Virus record (IMG/VR): IMGVR_UViG_3300027851_000103
Location: 1 to 28,238 of that record
DNA length: 28,238 nucleotides
Source: a virus
Strand: one strand, 5' to 3'
Shown here: positions 1-7,849 of the stretch, in pieces
Position numbering within the stretch: the first letter of the stretch is position 1
How the letters are laid out: each line of letters starts with the position of its first letter
The notes under the pieces: generated by a model
Database searches by the model: none
What the model was told of the DNA's origin: nothing
Seen by the model: only the letters and a program-made list of their open reading frames with translations
Made by a program: the position numbers and the translations under genes

Positions 1-650
1 GCCGCACGCCAAATGCCTGAGCGCGTTGCAGCAACCTGAGCTTCGACAAGCTCGGGCGCGGTGCCACTCATGGCTAGGTTCTGGCGCATCGCCATCACCG
101 CAAGGTCGGCAGATGCTTCGATGTATTTCGGGTTGTTGTAGTTCACAGCCGCGTCATTCGCTGCGCCAGTCACAACGCCTTTGGCCGTTTGTTCAAAAAA
201 CGAGCGACGCTCAGCCGACTCGTGGCGCGACAGGCTGTCAAGCGTGCCATCAAGCTGGCGGCGGTAGAGCGAGTCGAACTTAATGCGCGCGGCCTCGGGC
301 AACGTGCTGCTGATCTTTTGCGCCATGGTGCCAAGTTCGCTTGCGCCACGGCCAGCGATGCCCATTGCATTGCCGCCCTTAGCGTTGAATAAGCCCTTCT
401 CAGGCCCGTACAGATAATCGCGTTGCTCGTTCGAGAATTGTGTGTATGCGTTCCATGCAGCAGCCTCGGCATCCTCTTCAGCCTTCTTCGCCGCATAGCG
501 ATCAAGCATGGCCGATGTACGCGCAAGGCTTGCTGACGCAGCGCGCGTGTCTACGCCGAAAGCTGCTGCCGGCGCATCAATCGACTGGCGAACGCCGGGA
601 AGCGCGGCAACATTCGCTTGCGGCTGGTCATATGTCGGCACTCTTGGCAC
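1..650 (-). CDS. Internal virion (DNA-ejection) protein, N-terminal part, cut by window edge
   Basis: The frame is open from a GTG at 650 to the left edge (216 codons, no stop). The protein starts VPRVPTYDQPQ, a beginning I associate with large internal core proteins of podoviruses encoded just after the gp14-like protein. The rest of the visible part is rich in Ala, Gln, Glu and Arg and looks mainly helical. The GTG is chosen because an in-frame TAG lies two codons upstream and GGGTGAG sits 6 nt before it. It follows the gp14-like gene, the place of gp15 in T7-like gene order, so a role in the ejection channel is inferred. A lytic transglycosylase domain could lie in the missing part. Confidence is high for a real gene and moderate for the role. 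Confidence 0.75.
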   Translation of the reverse strand, partial: MPRVPTYDQPQANVAALPGVRQSIDAPAAAFGVDTRAASASLARTSAMLDRYAAKKAEEDAEAAAWNAYTQFSNEQRDYLYGPEKGLFNAKGGNAMGIAGRGASELGTMAQKISSTLPEAARIKFDSLYRRQLDGTLDSLSRHESAERRSFFEQTAKGVVTGAANDAAVNYNNPKYIEASADLAVMAMRQNLAMSGTAPELVEAQVAATRSGIWRA

Positions 651-667
651 TTGCTACTCACCCGGTA

Positions 668-683
668 TTGTGTTATTCTCAAT
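668..683 (-). promoter_or_regulatory. Phage-wide motif copy (divergent member) before internal virion gene
   Basis: On the minus strand this reads ATTGAGAATAACACAA, which matches most positions of the minus-side consensus RTTGAGATAATCGCAA. It lies 18 nt before the GTG at 650. It is the weakest of the minus-side copies, but its place between genes and its orientation fit the others. Confidence 0.45.
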
Positions 684-710
684 GCACCTGTGTCTTTTAT
701 TCTTGGTTTT

Positions 711-737
711 CCCTCGCTTCGGCGGGGGATTTTTTTT
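711..737 (+). terminator. Intrinsic terminator on the plus strand, antisense to the virion genes
   Basis: CCCTCGC (711-717), loop TTCG, GCGGGGG (722-728), then A and eight T (730-737). The 7 bp stem has one T-G pair. In plus-strand RNA the loop is the very stable cUUCGg type, followed by a U tract. Read on the minus strand there is no U tract, so it should stop rightward transcription only. The T tract also supplies the stop codon of the gp14-like gene. Confidence 0.75.
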
Positions 738-1314
738 AGTAGAATCCGCCACCCATCCACGAAGGCTTCACGTTGCCGGAAGTCTGCCACGGTAGAGTTG
801 TGCTGCTTTTGCCGTACTGCGTCGCGAACTTGCTCGCCCCGCCAAGCAGGTCAGCACCAGCGGTCATGTACGCAGAGGTCATCGCGTTCTTACCAGCCGC
901 GCCATAGGCACCAGCCTGCGCAGTAAAGTTGCTGCCTTGCGTGCGGTAGCCCCAAGCTTCACGAGCCGCGTTGTTGCGGATAACCAGCGCATCGTACTCG
1001 CCCATTGCCGCAGCATCGCCAAGTAGCGAAAGCGATGTGTCGTCACCAAATTCAAACCCACTACCGCCAATCGCAGCACGCTGGCCGCCAACAAACTGGC
1101 GCACCTTCGCGCGTTGCTCATTCTCAGCAATCTTGCCGCGTGCTTCCGAATCCTGCGCCTGCCACTCAGCAATCTTCGCATTGTTCGTCGCAACCTGCGC
1201 CTGATAGTTCGCTTGTGCCTTCGCCGCCTTGCCCTGCTGAATAGAACCCATGACGCTCATCGCCGTTGAAGCGATGCTGCCAATCATGCCAATGGTTGCC
1301 ATTGCTACGCACAT
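736..1314 (-). CDS. T7 gp14-like internal virion protein
   Basis: 192 residues starting MCVAMATIGMIG. The hydrophobic, small-residue N-terminus is followed by a long Ala/Gln/Glu-rich helical region (roughly residues 30-90) and a Gly/Ala-rich C-terminal part ending in WMGGGFY. T7 gp14 also begins MCWAAAI and has the same layout; in T7 it helps form the ejection channel across the outer membrane. A longer in-frame start at 1389 exists, but the ATG at 1314 is preferred because it begins just after the stop of the upstream gp13-like gene (1316) and restores the MC start. It lies between gp13-like and internal virion genes, as in T7-type order. Confidence 0.8.
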   Translation of the reverse strand: MCVAMATIGMIGSIASTAMSVMGSIQQGKAAKAQANYQAQVATNNAKIAEWQAQDSEARGKIAENEQRAKVRQFVGGQRAAIGGSGFEFGDDTSLSLLGDAAAMGEYDALVIRNNAAREAWGYRTQGSNFTAQAGAYGAAGKNAMTSAYMTAGADLLGGASKFATQYGKSSTTLPWQTSGNVKPSWMGGGFY

Positions 1315-1315
1315 T

Positions 1316-1789
1316 TTACTCTCGCACCATGCGGAAAGGGTGGAACGGTAGCCCATACGGGCCGTGAGGTACTGTTGCGAATATATCAAAACCCAGCCAG
1401 CTAAGCCAGCGAATTGATGTGGTGTTGCGCGCGTCTACGTGGTTCTCAAGCACTCGAAAGTCATCAAGCATATCAGCCACAACGCCGTGACACTCACGCA
1501 GGAATTTGCGCTGGTGTTTCACCACCAGGTCAGTGCCAACCATCCACGGCGAGCCAACGCCATCAAGGCCATCAACCGTTGCAACGCCGAACAGGCACAT
1601 AGCTGTGCCATCCACAAGGCCAGCGTACACGCGCTCGCTTGCGCCAACACTCGTTCCAATAGCCATGGCCGGATGCATGCCAGATTGTGCCTTCACCTCA
1701 GCCGCATCGTCATCGCGCAGATTTGCAATTACGTGCTCAATGAACTCAGCCGTTGCCGGAACGATTGCATAGTGTGGGTGGTAGCTCAT
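1316..1789 (-). CDS. T7 gp13-like internal virion protein (acetyltransferase-like fold)
   Basis: 157 residues. It has the layout of the gp13-like small virion proteins of podoviruses, which look like GNAT acetyltransferases: an N-terminal 'ATAEFIEHVIANLRDDDAAEV' type helix, a central 'PWMVGTDLVVKHQRKFLREC' strand-helix, and 'NHVDARNTTSIRWLSWLGF' near residue 125, the usual position of the GNAT asparagine and helix. In T7, gp13 is needed for assembly of infectious particles. Whether this protein has enzymatic activity cannot be told. Its start overlaps the end of the 760-residue tail gene by 4 nt, so the two are probably translationally coupled. Family assignment is by recognition of overall pattern. 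Confidence 0.75.
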   Translation of the reverse strand: MSYHPHYAIVPATAEFIEHVIANLRDDDAAEVKAQSGMHPAMAIGTSVGASERVYAGLVDGTAMCLFGVATVDGLDGVGSPWMVGTDLVVKHQRKFLRECHGVVADMLDDFRVLENHVDARNTTSIRWLSWLGFDIFATVPHGPYGLPFHPFRMVRE

Positions 1790-4068
1790 GCGTCAACCTC
1801 AGGAATAAGTGCGAGAACGGAAAGCGGCAACGGGTCGCGCTGCTGCACGATAAGCGTCGCCTGTTCAACATTCTCAGGCACAATAAGAAGTTCGAGTTCT
1901 TCGGTGCGCAGGCCGTTCGTCCACAGCGGGTCGCGCTTCAGCTCGGTCATATCATTGCGGTTCGGCCCAGCCCACATGCCGCGGCTACGCTCAACACGCG
2001 CGCGCAGTCGCACCGTCTTCTTGCGCCGGCCAATGCCACCTTGTGTATCGCCAATAGGCAGCGACTCGATCTCAGAAACGTAAGGCAAACCGATGTGAAT
2101 CACGCTGGCAGCGACCGGCAACGTGATGCTGCCGTTCGTCACCGTGTCTTGAGGAAGAACTGCGCCATCGGCCAGAATGGCGACAGTTTCCCCTTCCAAG
2201 TGGTCAAGACCTGAAACCGTCGAAACCGGCGAGCCATCATACGTTAGGCCGCAATGAACAAAGAATGCATCCTCAGGCGCGCTTACAAGGCGCGAGGCAA
2301 AGCGCTCAACATAGCGGCGGGTCACGCCGTCGATAGTGCGCTTCACAATCACATACACGGCATCTTCGTTGCCCTCACTGATCGAGCAGACCGACTCGTA
2401 CTCACCGTCAGTCACCTGATGCGTCCATGCGATAAGCTCTTGCTCGCGCATATACGTCATCGTTGCCATCTGGCCGTTATCAAGCACAGCCCACACGACT
2501 GAGTACGGCACTGCCGCATAGGCCCACTCTTGAATCTCACGCCCTTCAAACAGGTGCGACGAGATAACCGAGAGGTCAGAACCCACATAGTTATCAGCAG
2601 AGAACGAGTAGCCAAGGTCGCGAACGATGTTGCCCTTTTCCTGCACGTACAGCACGATGTCACCAATCACGATGGGCGGTACATGGCTGACGCCAATCTC
2701 GCTTTGCAGCCGCACCATCATCGACGAAGGCGTGACAACATCCGAATTGCCGCCAGCCGAGATTTTCCACACGCCGCCGCTGGTCAGAACAAGCAGCTCG
2801 CGGATGGGGACAAAGTGGCGAATCTCGTTGACCTGGCGCGCAGCAATGTTCCGGCTGATTGCGTCATCAGGCTTCGATGGGGTAGAGATGTTGTAGTTCT
2901 TGTACTGGCCAGACTGACTCATATCCAAACCCTGCGGCCTGTTTATCGAGCCGCCTTCTACTGAGCGCTGCTCAAAGTAAGACGAACACTGCGGGTATTT
3001 GCCTGCCGCATCAAACGGGTTGCGCGCTTCAGGCGGCGCATCAAGGGTGTCAGGCTCGATCTTCGTGTCGCGGAACGACCAGTTGTTGCTGCCATCCGGC
3101 ACAGCCTGACCAATGAAGCCGTAAACGCCGTTAGCGCTTTTATAGATGTTCACCTTGCCAGCCGTGGCGGGGGCTGTACCAACAAGTTCAAGATACTCGC
3201 CGGCGTTCCAGTCGGCATCTACCACACCAGCTGCGGTGTATTCAGTGGTTGGCAATGACTCTTCAGCCGTGTCCTCGTCCGTCGATGTCGCCTTATATTT
3301 GTAGTTCTGCGCAGTACCGGCGCCGCTGAATGAGCTGCTCGAAATCGTGGGAGCGCTGATAGAAGGCGCATAGGTTGGCGTCGTCAGCGTCCACGAGTCA
3401 TGGTCGGTGCGGGTCAGTTCGCGCTGCTGATAGCTGCGATGCGTCAGCGTCATCACGTCAGCCGACTGCTTGTATTTCAGAAGCGGGAGGTCAGCGGTCA
3501 CGTATGGCGTCACAAGCGTATAGACGCGCGCCATGCTGCCGCCGCTGGTGTACGCGGTGAATCCGCTGGTGTCGATGGCGTTACCGTCAACGTCATTCAG
3601 CTCGAAAGTATTTGCGCCTGCGTTCACATTCGCCACAACGACCGTCTTGCCGTTCAGCTCGGTCATGCCGACGATGCCGCTAAGCACGAACCAGTCACCG
3701 TTCGACGGGTCAGCGCCAACATAGGTGAGCACACCGGTAGCAGCCTGAGTGATGCCGCCAATGTTCTGCGCATCTTCAAGCACGTATGCGCCGTCTTTGA
3801 TGACGCGCATGTAAAGGTTGCCGAACTCAAGCGCGTAGGTTTGCGTGGTGTTAAATTGAAATGGAATCAGGCGTGTGCGTGCGGCGCTGTTCTTCACCTC
3901 GCCCACAAACATGGTGCCAGGTGTGTTCACCAGACCGCCCGCCCGTGTGACAAGAACATTCTCGCCAACCCTTACACCAGAGCCAAGCGCGGCAAGGTCT
4001 ATACGCCCGTACAATGACGGGGCAACCTCACCCTTGGCAAATGATGGCTGAGGAACCCATTGCGCCAT
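1786..4068 (-). CDS. Large tail/structural protein (tail tube B-position)
   Basis: 760 residues. The N-terminus (SFAKGEVAPSLYGRIDLAALGSGV, then NVLVTRAGGLVNTPGTMFVG and LIPFQFN) is the typical opening of a large tail protein widespread in BPP-1/epsilon15-type and many other podoviruses. The middle, about residues 230-310, is Ser/Thr/Ala-rich and may be an Ig-like or fibronectin-like insert. The C-terminal part holds RRKKTVRLRARVERSRGMWAG. It follows the tail-tube-A-like gene with a 1 nt overlap, the position occupied by gp12 (nozzle) in T7-type order. That functional match is inferred from position, not from visible sequence similarity. No signal peptide or membrane segment was seen. Confidence 0.8.
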   Translation of the reverse strand: MAQWVPQPSFAKGEVAPSLYGRIDLAALGSGVRVGENVLVTRAGGLVNTPGTMFVGEVKNSAARTRLIPFQFNTTQTYALEFGNLYMRVIKDGAYVLEDAQNIGGITQAATGVLTYVGADPSNGDWFVLSGIVGMTELNGKTVVVANVNAGANTFELNDVDGNAIDTSGFTAYTSGGSMARVYTLVTPYVTADLPLLKYKQSADVMTLTHRSYQQRELTRTDHDSWTLTTPTYAPSISAPTISSSSFSGAGTAQNYKYKATSTDEDTAEESLPTTEYTAAGVVDADWNAGEYLELVGTAPATAGKVNIYKSANGVYGFIGQAVPDGSNNWSFRDTKIEPDTLDAPPEARNPFDAAGKYPQCSSYFEQRSVEGGSINRPQGLDMSQSGQYKNYNISTPSKPDDAISRNIAARQVNEIRHFVPIRELLVLTSGGVWKISAGGNSDVVTPSSMMVRLQSEIGVSHVPPIVIGDIVLYVQEKGNIVRDLGYSFSADNYVGSDLSVISSHLFEGREIQEWAYAAVPYSVVWAVLDNGQMATMTYMREQELIAWTHQVTDGEYESVCSISEGNEDAVYVIVKRTIDGVTRRYVERFASRLVSAPEDAFFVHCGLTYDGSPVSTVSGLDHLEGETVAILADGAVLPQDTVTNGSITLPVAASVIHIGLPYVSEIESLPIGDTQGGIGRRKKTVRLRARVERSRGMWAGPNRNDMTELKRDPLWTNGLRTEELELLIVPENVEQATLIVQQRDPLPLSVLALIPEVDA

Positions 4069-4694
4069 TACGAACCTTCGCCGCCGAGATAGCGCAGATA
4101 GTATTCAGGCGTGCCGCCGAGCCGTGCCTCAAGCCAGTCCGGTGCAGCAGGCTCTTCAGCCTCGCCCTCGCTTGCGTCAGCAGCTTGTGCCATGCGCATT
4201 GCATTCATGAATTTGGTTGCGGCTTCCTGCGACTTCGACGGCGCGATGGTCGGAGCCAGGCGGTACGCAAGGCCGAATGCGAATGCGTCAATGAAAGTGG
4301 CATCAAAGAGCAGATCGTTCTCAACGTCGAACGTGAAAACAAGTACCGCATCTTCTTGGTTTGTGTAGAGCACGCGCGTGGTGCCGTCAGCAGACAGGCC
4401 AACCTCGAATGGAATCTTGACGCCAGGCAGCGACGACACGATGTAGCGCGCTTTCACGCAGCCGGTCGGCAGTACATACATATACGTCCACGGCGCTGGG
4501 CCATCGCCAAGCAGCGCAAGGTTCACGCGAACGGTCGCGAAGTTCCACGGGTGTGCGCGCAATGTCGCGCGGCGGGCAACGTCATAGTAAAGCTTGCCGT
4601 AGCGAGCCTCTACGCTTGCCTCGTCGATAGACTGGATGAATGCCTTGTGGCCTATGCCAGCATACGCAAGGTTCAAAATGGAAACCTTAGACAC
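4068..4694 (-). CDS. Tail tubular protein A-like (head-tail adaptor)
   Basis: 208 residues from a GTG at 4694. The segment 'ILNLAYAGIGHKAFIQSIDEASVEA' followed by 'YDVARRATLRAHPWNFATVR' (residues about 5-55) is the hallmark of tail tubular A / gp11-like proteins, which bind below the portal and start the tail tube. The C-terminal region is Ala/Glu-rich and ends YYLRYLGGEGS. A copy of the phage-wide motif lies 16 nt upstream (4710-4725), so this gene may begin a transcription unit or be controlled separately. It overlaps the next gene by 1 nt. Confidence 0.82.
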   Translation of the reverse strand: MSKVSILNLAYAGIGHKAFIQSIDEASVEARYGKLYYDVARRATLRAHPWNFATVRVNLALLGDGPAPWTYMYVLPTGCVKARYIVSSLPGVKIPFEVGLSADGTTRVLYTNQEDAVLVFTFDVENDLLFDATFIDAFAFGLAYRLAPTIAPSKSQEAATKFMNAMRMAQAADASEGEAEEPAAPDWLEARLGGTPEYYLRYLGGEGS

Positions 4695-4709
4695 AGAACG
4701 CCCCGCGGC

Positions 4710-4725
4710 TTGCGATTATCTCAAT
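4710..4725 (-). promoter_or_regulatory. Phage-wide motif copy before tail tube gene
   Basis: The minus strand reads ATTGAGATAATCGCAA, a full match to the minus-side consensus. It lies in the 63 bp gap between the 68-residue gene and the tail-tube-A-like gene. No TTGACA-like box sits 14-18 nt upstream. Confidence 0.65.
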
Positions 4726-4757
4726 ACGAGAGGCGAGGCATTACGCCCCGCCACCCA

Positions 4758-4964
4758 TTACATCACCTCGTCAGCAGCCGGTTCAGGCTCGGCTACCTTG
4801 GGCGTTTCCTTTTTCGATGGCTTCGGCTTGTCTGCCTTGACCTCGATAGGCTCAACAGGGGCCATCCACGAGCCGAGCTTTTCGTTCGCGCCAATGTCGA
4901 ACTCTTCGCCCTTCTCGCGGATGGCACCGCCGTAATAGCCTTTGCTGGTTGCAACGACCTTCAT
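4758..4964 (-). CDS. Small conserved virion-cluster protein
   Basis: 68 residues. The N-terminal half (MKVVATSKGYYGGAIREKGEEFDI ... LGSWMAPVEP) resembles a short conserved protein often encoded next to capsid genes in BPP-1-like and other phages. The motif is 'GYYGG...R..GE.FDI' followed by 'WM.PV'. The second half is a Lys/Pro/Glu-rich low-complexity tail. It lies between the cement protein and the tail tube gene. Function is unknown; a head-completion or small structural role is only suggested by position. Confidence 0.7.
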   Translation of the reverse strand: MKVVATSKGYYGGAIREKGEEFDIGANEKLGSWMAPVEPIEVKADKPKPSKKETPKVAEPEPAADEVM

Positions 4965-4972
4965 GCTAACCT

Positions 4973-5416
4973 CTACAGAGGCGCAGTCTGGTTGCCGGCA
5001 GTTACGCCCGCAGTGATCTTACCAGCAGTGAAGTTACCAGCACCGCCTACGGTGTAGTACAGGCGCATGTACTGGTAGTTCACACCTTTCGGGATGTAGT
5101 CGAAAGGAATCTGGAAGCCAGCCACCAGCTCGGCCTCGGTGTAAGTACCAAGGCTGATGCTTTTGTCAGGCGTGAACGTGTCAGTGCTGTCGAGTTGGAT
5201 TGCGATGGTCAGTGTTCCATCCTCAGCAGCAGTGTCGAAGGTTTCCACCACCTGGATCAGCAGCGGCACCGGAGTGCCCTTGCCTTGGTCCATGTTGATG
5301 TCAGCCGACGCGCCATAGACACGCCCGTTGTCACCGAAGTCGATGACGTTGGTCGAGGCCGCGCTTGCCGTAATGGCCTGCGCGTTCGAGAGTTGAAGTT
5401 TCTTGTCGAAGATCAT
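4973..5416 (-). CDS. Bbp16-like capsid cement/decoration protein
   Basis: 147 residues. It begins MIFDKKLQLSNAQAITASAAS and continues with STNVIDFG and a run of beta strands, including 'GTPVPLLIQVVETFD', 'DGTLTIAIQLDSTD', 'SISLGTYTEAEL' and 'YQYMRLYYTVGG'. This matches the pattern of the Bbp16 family, which binds on the outside of BPP-1-type capsids and stabilises them. It lies 25 nt after the major capsid gene, as expected, and no membrane segment or signal peptide is present. The intergenic sequence has a purine-rich ribosome binding site (GGAAAGGAA on the minus strand). Confidence 0.82.
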   Translation of the reverse strand: MIFDKKLQLSNAQAITASAASTNVIDFGDNGRVYGASADINMDQGKGTPVPLLIQVVETFDTAAEDGTLTIAIQLDSTDTFTPDKSISLGTYTEAELVAGFQIPFDYIPKGVNYQYMRLYYTVGGAGNFTAGKITAGVTAGNQTAPL

Positions 5417-5441
5417 GGTTCTATTCCTTTCCTTCGATGGG

Positions 5442-6431
5442 TTACGCTACAGCGGTTTCGGTGTTGAGCAGCGCATCCGTTTCGCGAATCGGAATGCCGC
5501 GGTAGGTCATCACTTCCTGACCTTCCACTTCACGACGCTCAAGACGCACGAAGTTGTCCGAGCTGCCCTTGTTGGTGGCCAGCGCGTCCAGAACTTCAAG
5601 CATGTCGCGGTTCATGTAGATGACCTGTTTGCCACCGGCCACGCGACGCGATTGCAGCTTGTAGTAAGCATTGCGCATGTAGGTGTAGAGGTCTACAGAG
5701 CCGCCACGAGCATTGCTCACGTCGATGTTCGCGATGCGCGCGTTGTAGCGCCAGTCACGTACAGCAACGCCGAGGTGCCAGGTAAACAGTTCTTCTTTGA
5801 CGAAGTACGGGTTGTTGTTTCCGTCAAGAACACGCTGCTCGCCCTTGTCTTCACGCTTCAGGCCAGCAGTCACGCCCTCGGGGTAGATCATGTGGGTGAA
5901 GTTCTCACCCCAAGTCACAAACCAGATCGAGGTCAGGTCGCTGTCCGAACCGCTTGCGTTCACAACCTGGCTGTTGCTCAGGGTGTTATAACGCGAAGCC
6001 AGACCCTTGATTTTCTCAGGGGTCGTCGCGGTGTCGTGGTAGAAGAAGCCGGTCGAAACTTCTTGGTTCATTGCCTCAAGGAAGCCGCTGGCTTCGTTCA
6101 GGCGAACCTTTGCCGGATTCTTCGAGATGTCCAGCAAGCGCTTATCAACGCTCGACAGGGCTTCAACGAAACCGGTGGTGTCATCGACCTGTTGGGTCAG
6201 GCCCTTGCTTTGAGGAATGCCCTGATAGAGAGCGCCCCACGAAACCGAGGGAAGACCGGTGCGGATGGTGTGACGATGCTTCGTGCCCATGTTGCATTCC
6301 ATGGCAATCGCATCTTCAACGATTGGGTTTTGTTTAGCGAGAACCTCAACAACATCAGCAATGCCACCATCAGGGTCGGTCTGCTTCGCGATGTCGAGAA
6401 GGGTCAGGTTGCTGGCGGTTAAAGTGGCCAT
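5442..6431 (-). CDS. Major capsid protein (BPP-1/epsilon15 type, HK97 fold)
   Basis: 329 residues. Characteristic stretches are 'TLLDIAKQTDPDGGIADVVEVL', 'HRHTIRTGLPSVSWGALYQG', 'FLEAMNQEVSTGFFYHDTATTPEK', 'LTSIWFVTWGENFTHMIYPEG' and 'VAVRDWRYNARIANIDVSNA', all typical of the epsilon15/BPP-1-type major head protein. The length fits the family, which forms T=7 heads. The ATG at 6431 is preferred over the GTG at 6434 because AAGGAG lies 6 nt before it. The scaffold gene is immediately upstream and the cement protein downstream, which is the usual assembly order. Confidence 0.92.
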   Translation of the reverse strand: MATLTASNLTLLDIAKQTDPDGGIADVVEVLAKQNPIVEDAIAMECNMGTKHRHTIRTGLPSVSWGALYQGIPQSKGLTQQVDDTTGFVEALSSVDKRLLDISKNPAKVRLNEASGFLEAMNQEVSTGFFYHDTATTPEKIKGLASRYNTLSNSQVVNASGSDSDLTSIWFVTWGENFTHMIYPEGVTAGLKREDKGEQRVLDGNNNPYFVKEELFTWHLGVAVRDWRYNARIANIDVSNARGGSVDLYTYMRNAYYKLQSRRVAGGKQVIYMNRDMLEVLDALATNKGSSDNFVRLERREVEGQEVMTYRGIPIRETDALLNTETAVA

Positions 6432-6441
6432 CACTTACTCC

Positions 6442-7125
6442 TTAACTTTTTGGTTGATCGTTTGGATAGAGTCGTTGCTCCGCGGTCTTGGCTTTAGCCG
6501 CTGGCTTGCCGAAACCTGGAGTGTCCTCGCGTAGAGCCTGGCCAACTTTTGCGAGTGCCTTGAGCACAGCGGGATGGTTATTCCCGCCTAGCTGTTTGAT
6601 TGCCGCCGAGAAGTCAGCGCCTAAATAGTCACGGCCTACAGCCACCTCGGGGCGCACAGCCTTTGCCGATGCGTCGAAAATATCGGCATCCTTTTTGGCA
6701 TCAGCGGCCCACTGTTTTTGTGTGGCCTTCCACTGCGCCGCCATCTTCTCACCAACCTTGGAGAGGATTTGCGGCCCAAGCTTTTCGACCAGACCTTGCG
6801 CCTGGTCTTTGTTCAGCCCCAGCTCTTTGAAGATGGGCTTGCTAATATCGGCCAGCTCAGCGTCAGCCTCATAGCCCTCGGGAATGGTGAACTCACCGTA
6901 TTCGTCAGCACCATCGGCTGCGGCTTCAGGCTTCTCTTCTTCGCCAACCTTGCCATCAAGCAGGTCGTCGCCATCGTCAGCGCTCTCAGTCTTTTTCGCG
7001 CCAGCGTCTTCAGCACCTTCAGCACCAGCGGCATCGCCAAGAAGATCATCAGCGGCTTCAGTGGCCTCGGTTGCTTCTGTGACTTGCTCGGTTGCGGTTG
7101 TGTCTGCTGCTGCGGCTACGGTCAT
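6442..7125 (-). CDS. Capsid scaffolding protein
   Basis: 227 residues. The N-terminal 90 residues are strongly acidic and rich in Ala, Thr, Glu and Asp. The central part, about residues 85-180, is helical with 'DISKPIFKELGLNKDQAQGLVEKLGPQI' and a Trp/Gln/Lys-rich segment. The C-terminus is basic ('KPAAKAKTAEQRLYPNDQPKS'). This layout and its position directly before the major capsid gene are typical of phage scaffolds, which guide head assembly from the inside and then leave. It overlaps the Bbp19-like gene by 4 nt (ATGA), suggesting coupled translation. Confidence 0.8.
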   Translation of the reverse strand: MTVAAAADTTATEQVTEATEATEAADDLLGDAAGAEGAEDAGAKKTESADDGDDLLDGKVGEEEKPEAAADGADEYGEFTIPEGYEADAELADISKPIFKELGLNKDQAQGLVEKLGPQILSKVGEKMAAQWKATQKQWAADAKKDADIFDASAKAVRPEVAVGRDYLGADFSAAIKQLGGNNHPAVLKALAKVGQALREDTPGFGKPAAKAKTAEQRLYPNDQPKS

Positions 7126-7415
7126 AGATACATCTCTCTATATAGTTTCATGAACCCTTGCGGGTCGTTATCGCGCAGGATTCGAGTAGCCATCAGCCCC
7201 ACAGCGCGCGCCCCTTCGACGCGACCGGATGCTGCGCCTTCAAACGCGTTGATGTTTTCGAGCTGGCACAGCTTGAGGAACTCCCCCAGAACTGTACGGC
7301 CAGACTCCGATGCCAAGACCTCTGAAACGGCAACCGCCAAGCGCTTCTTTTTTTGCGCTTCGGTTTCTTTGCGCCGCCTAGCCTTGTCTTCATCAACGTG
7401 TTCAATCTCAGCCAT
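7122..7415 (-). CDS. Bbp19-like small virion-cluster protein
   Basis: 97 residues. A very basic N-terminal helix (residues 10-30, many Arg/Lys) precedes 'SESGRTVLGEFLKLCQLENINAFEG' and 'GARAVGLMATRIL', the pattern of the Bbp19 family encoded near the portal in BPP-1-like phages. Function is unknown. A copy of the phage-wide motif ends on the A of the start codon, and there is no room for, or sign of, a ribosome binding site. The gene could be read from a leaderless message. It overlaps the scaffold gene by 4 nt. Confidence 0.75.
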   Translation of the reverse strand: MAEIEHVDEDKARRRKETEAQKKKRLAVAVSEVLASESGRTVLGEFLKLCQLENINAFEGAASGRVEGARAVGLMATRILRDNDPQGFMKLYREMYL

Positions 7416-7430
7416 TGCGATTATCTCAAC
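7415..7430 (-). promoter_or_regulatory. Phage-wide motif copy abutting the Bbp19-like start codon
   Basis: The minus strand reads GTTGAGATAATCGCAA and its last A is the A of ATG. The embedded GATAAT resembles a -10 box and would place the transcript start at or next to the start codon. Thirty-eight bp upstream begins a 16 bp element (7453-7468) shared with the site at 10985. Confidence 0.65.
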
Positions 7431-7452
7431 ATATCAAACAAGAAGCGCGCTC

Positions 7453-7468
7453 ACAACGCAGGATATTC
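7453..7468 (-). repeat. 16 bp upstream element, copy 1 of 2
   Basis: The minus strand reads GAATATCCTGCGTTGT. An identical 16-mer lies at 11023-11038. Both copies have exactly the same spacing (38 bp, start to start) to a copy of the phage-wide motif, so each pair may form a two-part promoter or operator. Confidence 0.7.
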
Positions 7469-7482
7469 TGAACGTACAGCCA

Positions 7483-7833
7483 TTAGTGGTTTTGCTTAAC
7501 GGCGACTAAAGTCACATCAAGGTCAGAGCCGGAACCGCCAGATAGCAGCGGGCGAATGAATGCAGCCTTAGTGTAGACGTGCTTCAAGCCAGCAGAGGTG
7601 AATGTTACAGCAGCGCCAGCCTGGTCGGTTGCCGTCACCCAGTTTGAACCGTCATTGCTCGCCTGAATCGTGCAGGTAGCACCACCGAACGTGCCAGTCA
7701 CCTGTACGCTCGCATGCGCAAACGACGAAGCCGCAACCGGCGAACCATCAGAGTTCGCGTTCGTGATCGTTTCCCAAAGAACTTTCATTGCGCCAAAGCC
7801 AAGGTCTTGCGCGACGCCTGCTACTGTTGCCAT
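7483..7833 (-). CDS. Small beta-rich virion-cluster protein
   Basis: 116 residues. The core 'ASVQVTGTFGGATCTIQASNDGSNWVTATDQAGAAVTFTSAGLKHVY' and the end 'FIRPLLSGGSGSDLDVTLVAVKQN' form a compact beta domain. This layout is common in small phage virion proteins (V.V.GTFGGA...SNDG.NW...D..G...). It probably decorates the head or tail, but no specific function is shown. It is encoded between the 118-residue 'MC' protein and the Bbp19-like gene. No membrane segment or signal peptide was seen. Confidence 0.72.
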   Translation of the reverse strand: MATVAGVAQDLGFGAMKVLWETITNANSDGSPVAASSFAHASVQVTGTFGGATCTIQASNDGSNWVTATDQAGAAVTFTSAGLKHVYTKAAFIRPLLSGGSGSDLDVTLVAVKQNH

Positions 7834-7849
7834 AAACTACACTCCCAAT

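Noticed and set aside
4014-5057. 347-codon plus-strand open frame over the tail tube and small-protein genes
   Set aside because: It is antisense to recognised virion genes, has no convincing ribosome binding site and has shadow-like composition.
5403-6422. 339-codon plus-strand open frame over the capsid gene
   Set aside because: It mirrors the major capsid gene, which is clearly the coding strand.
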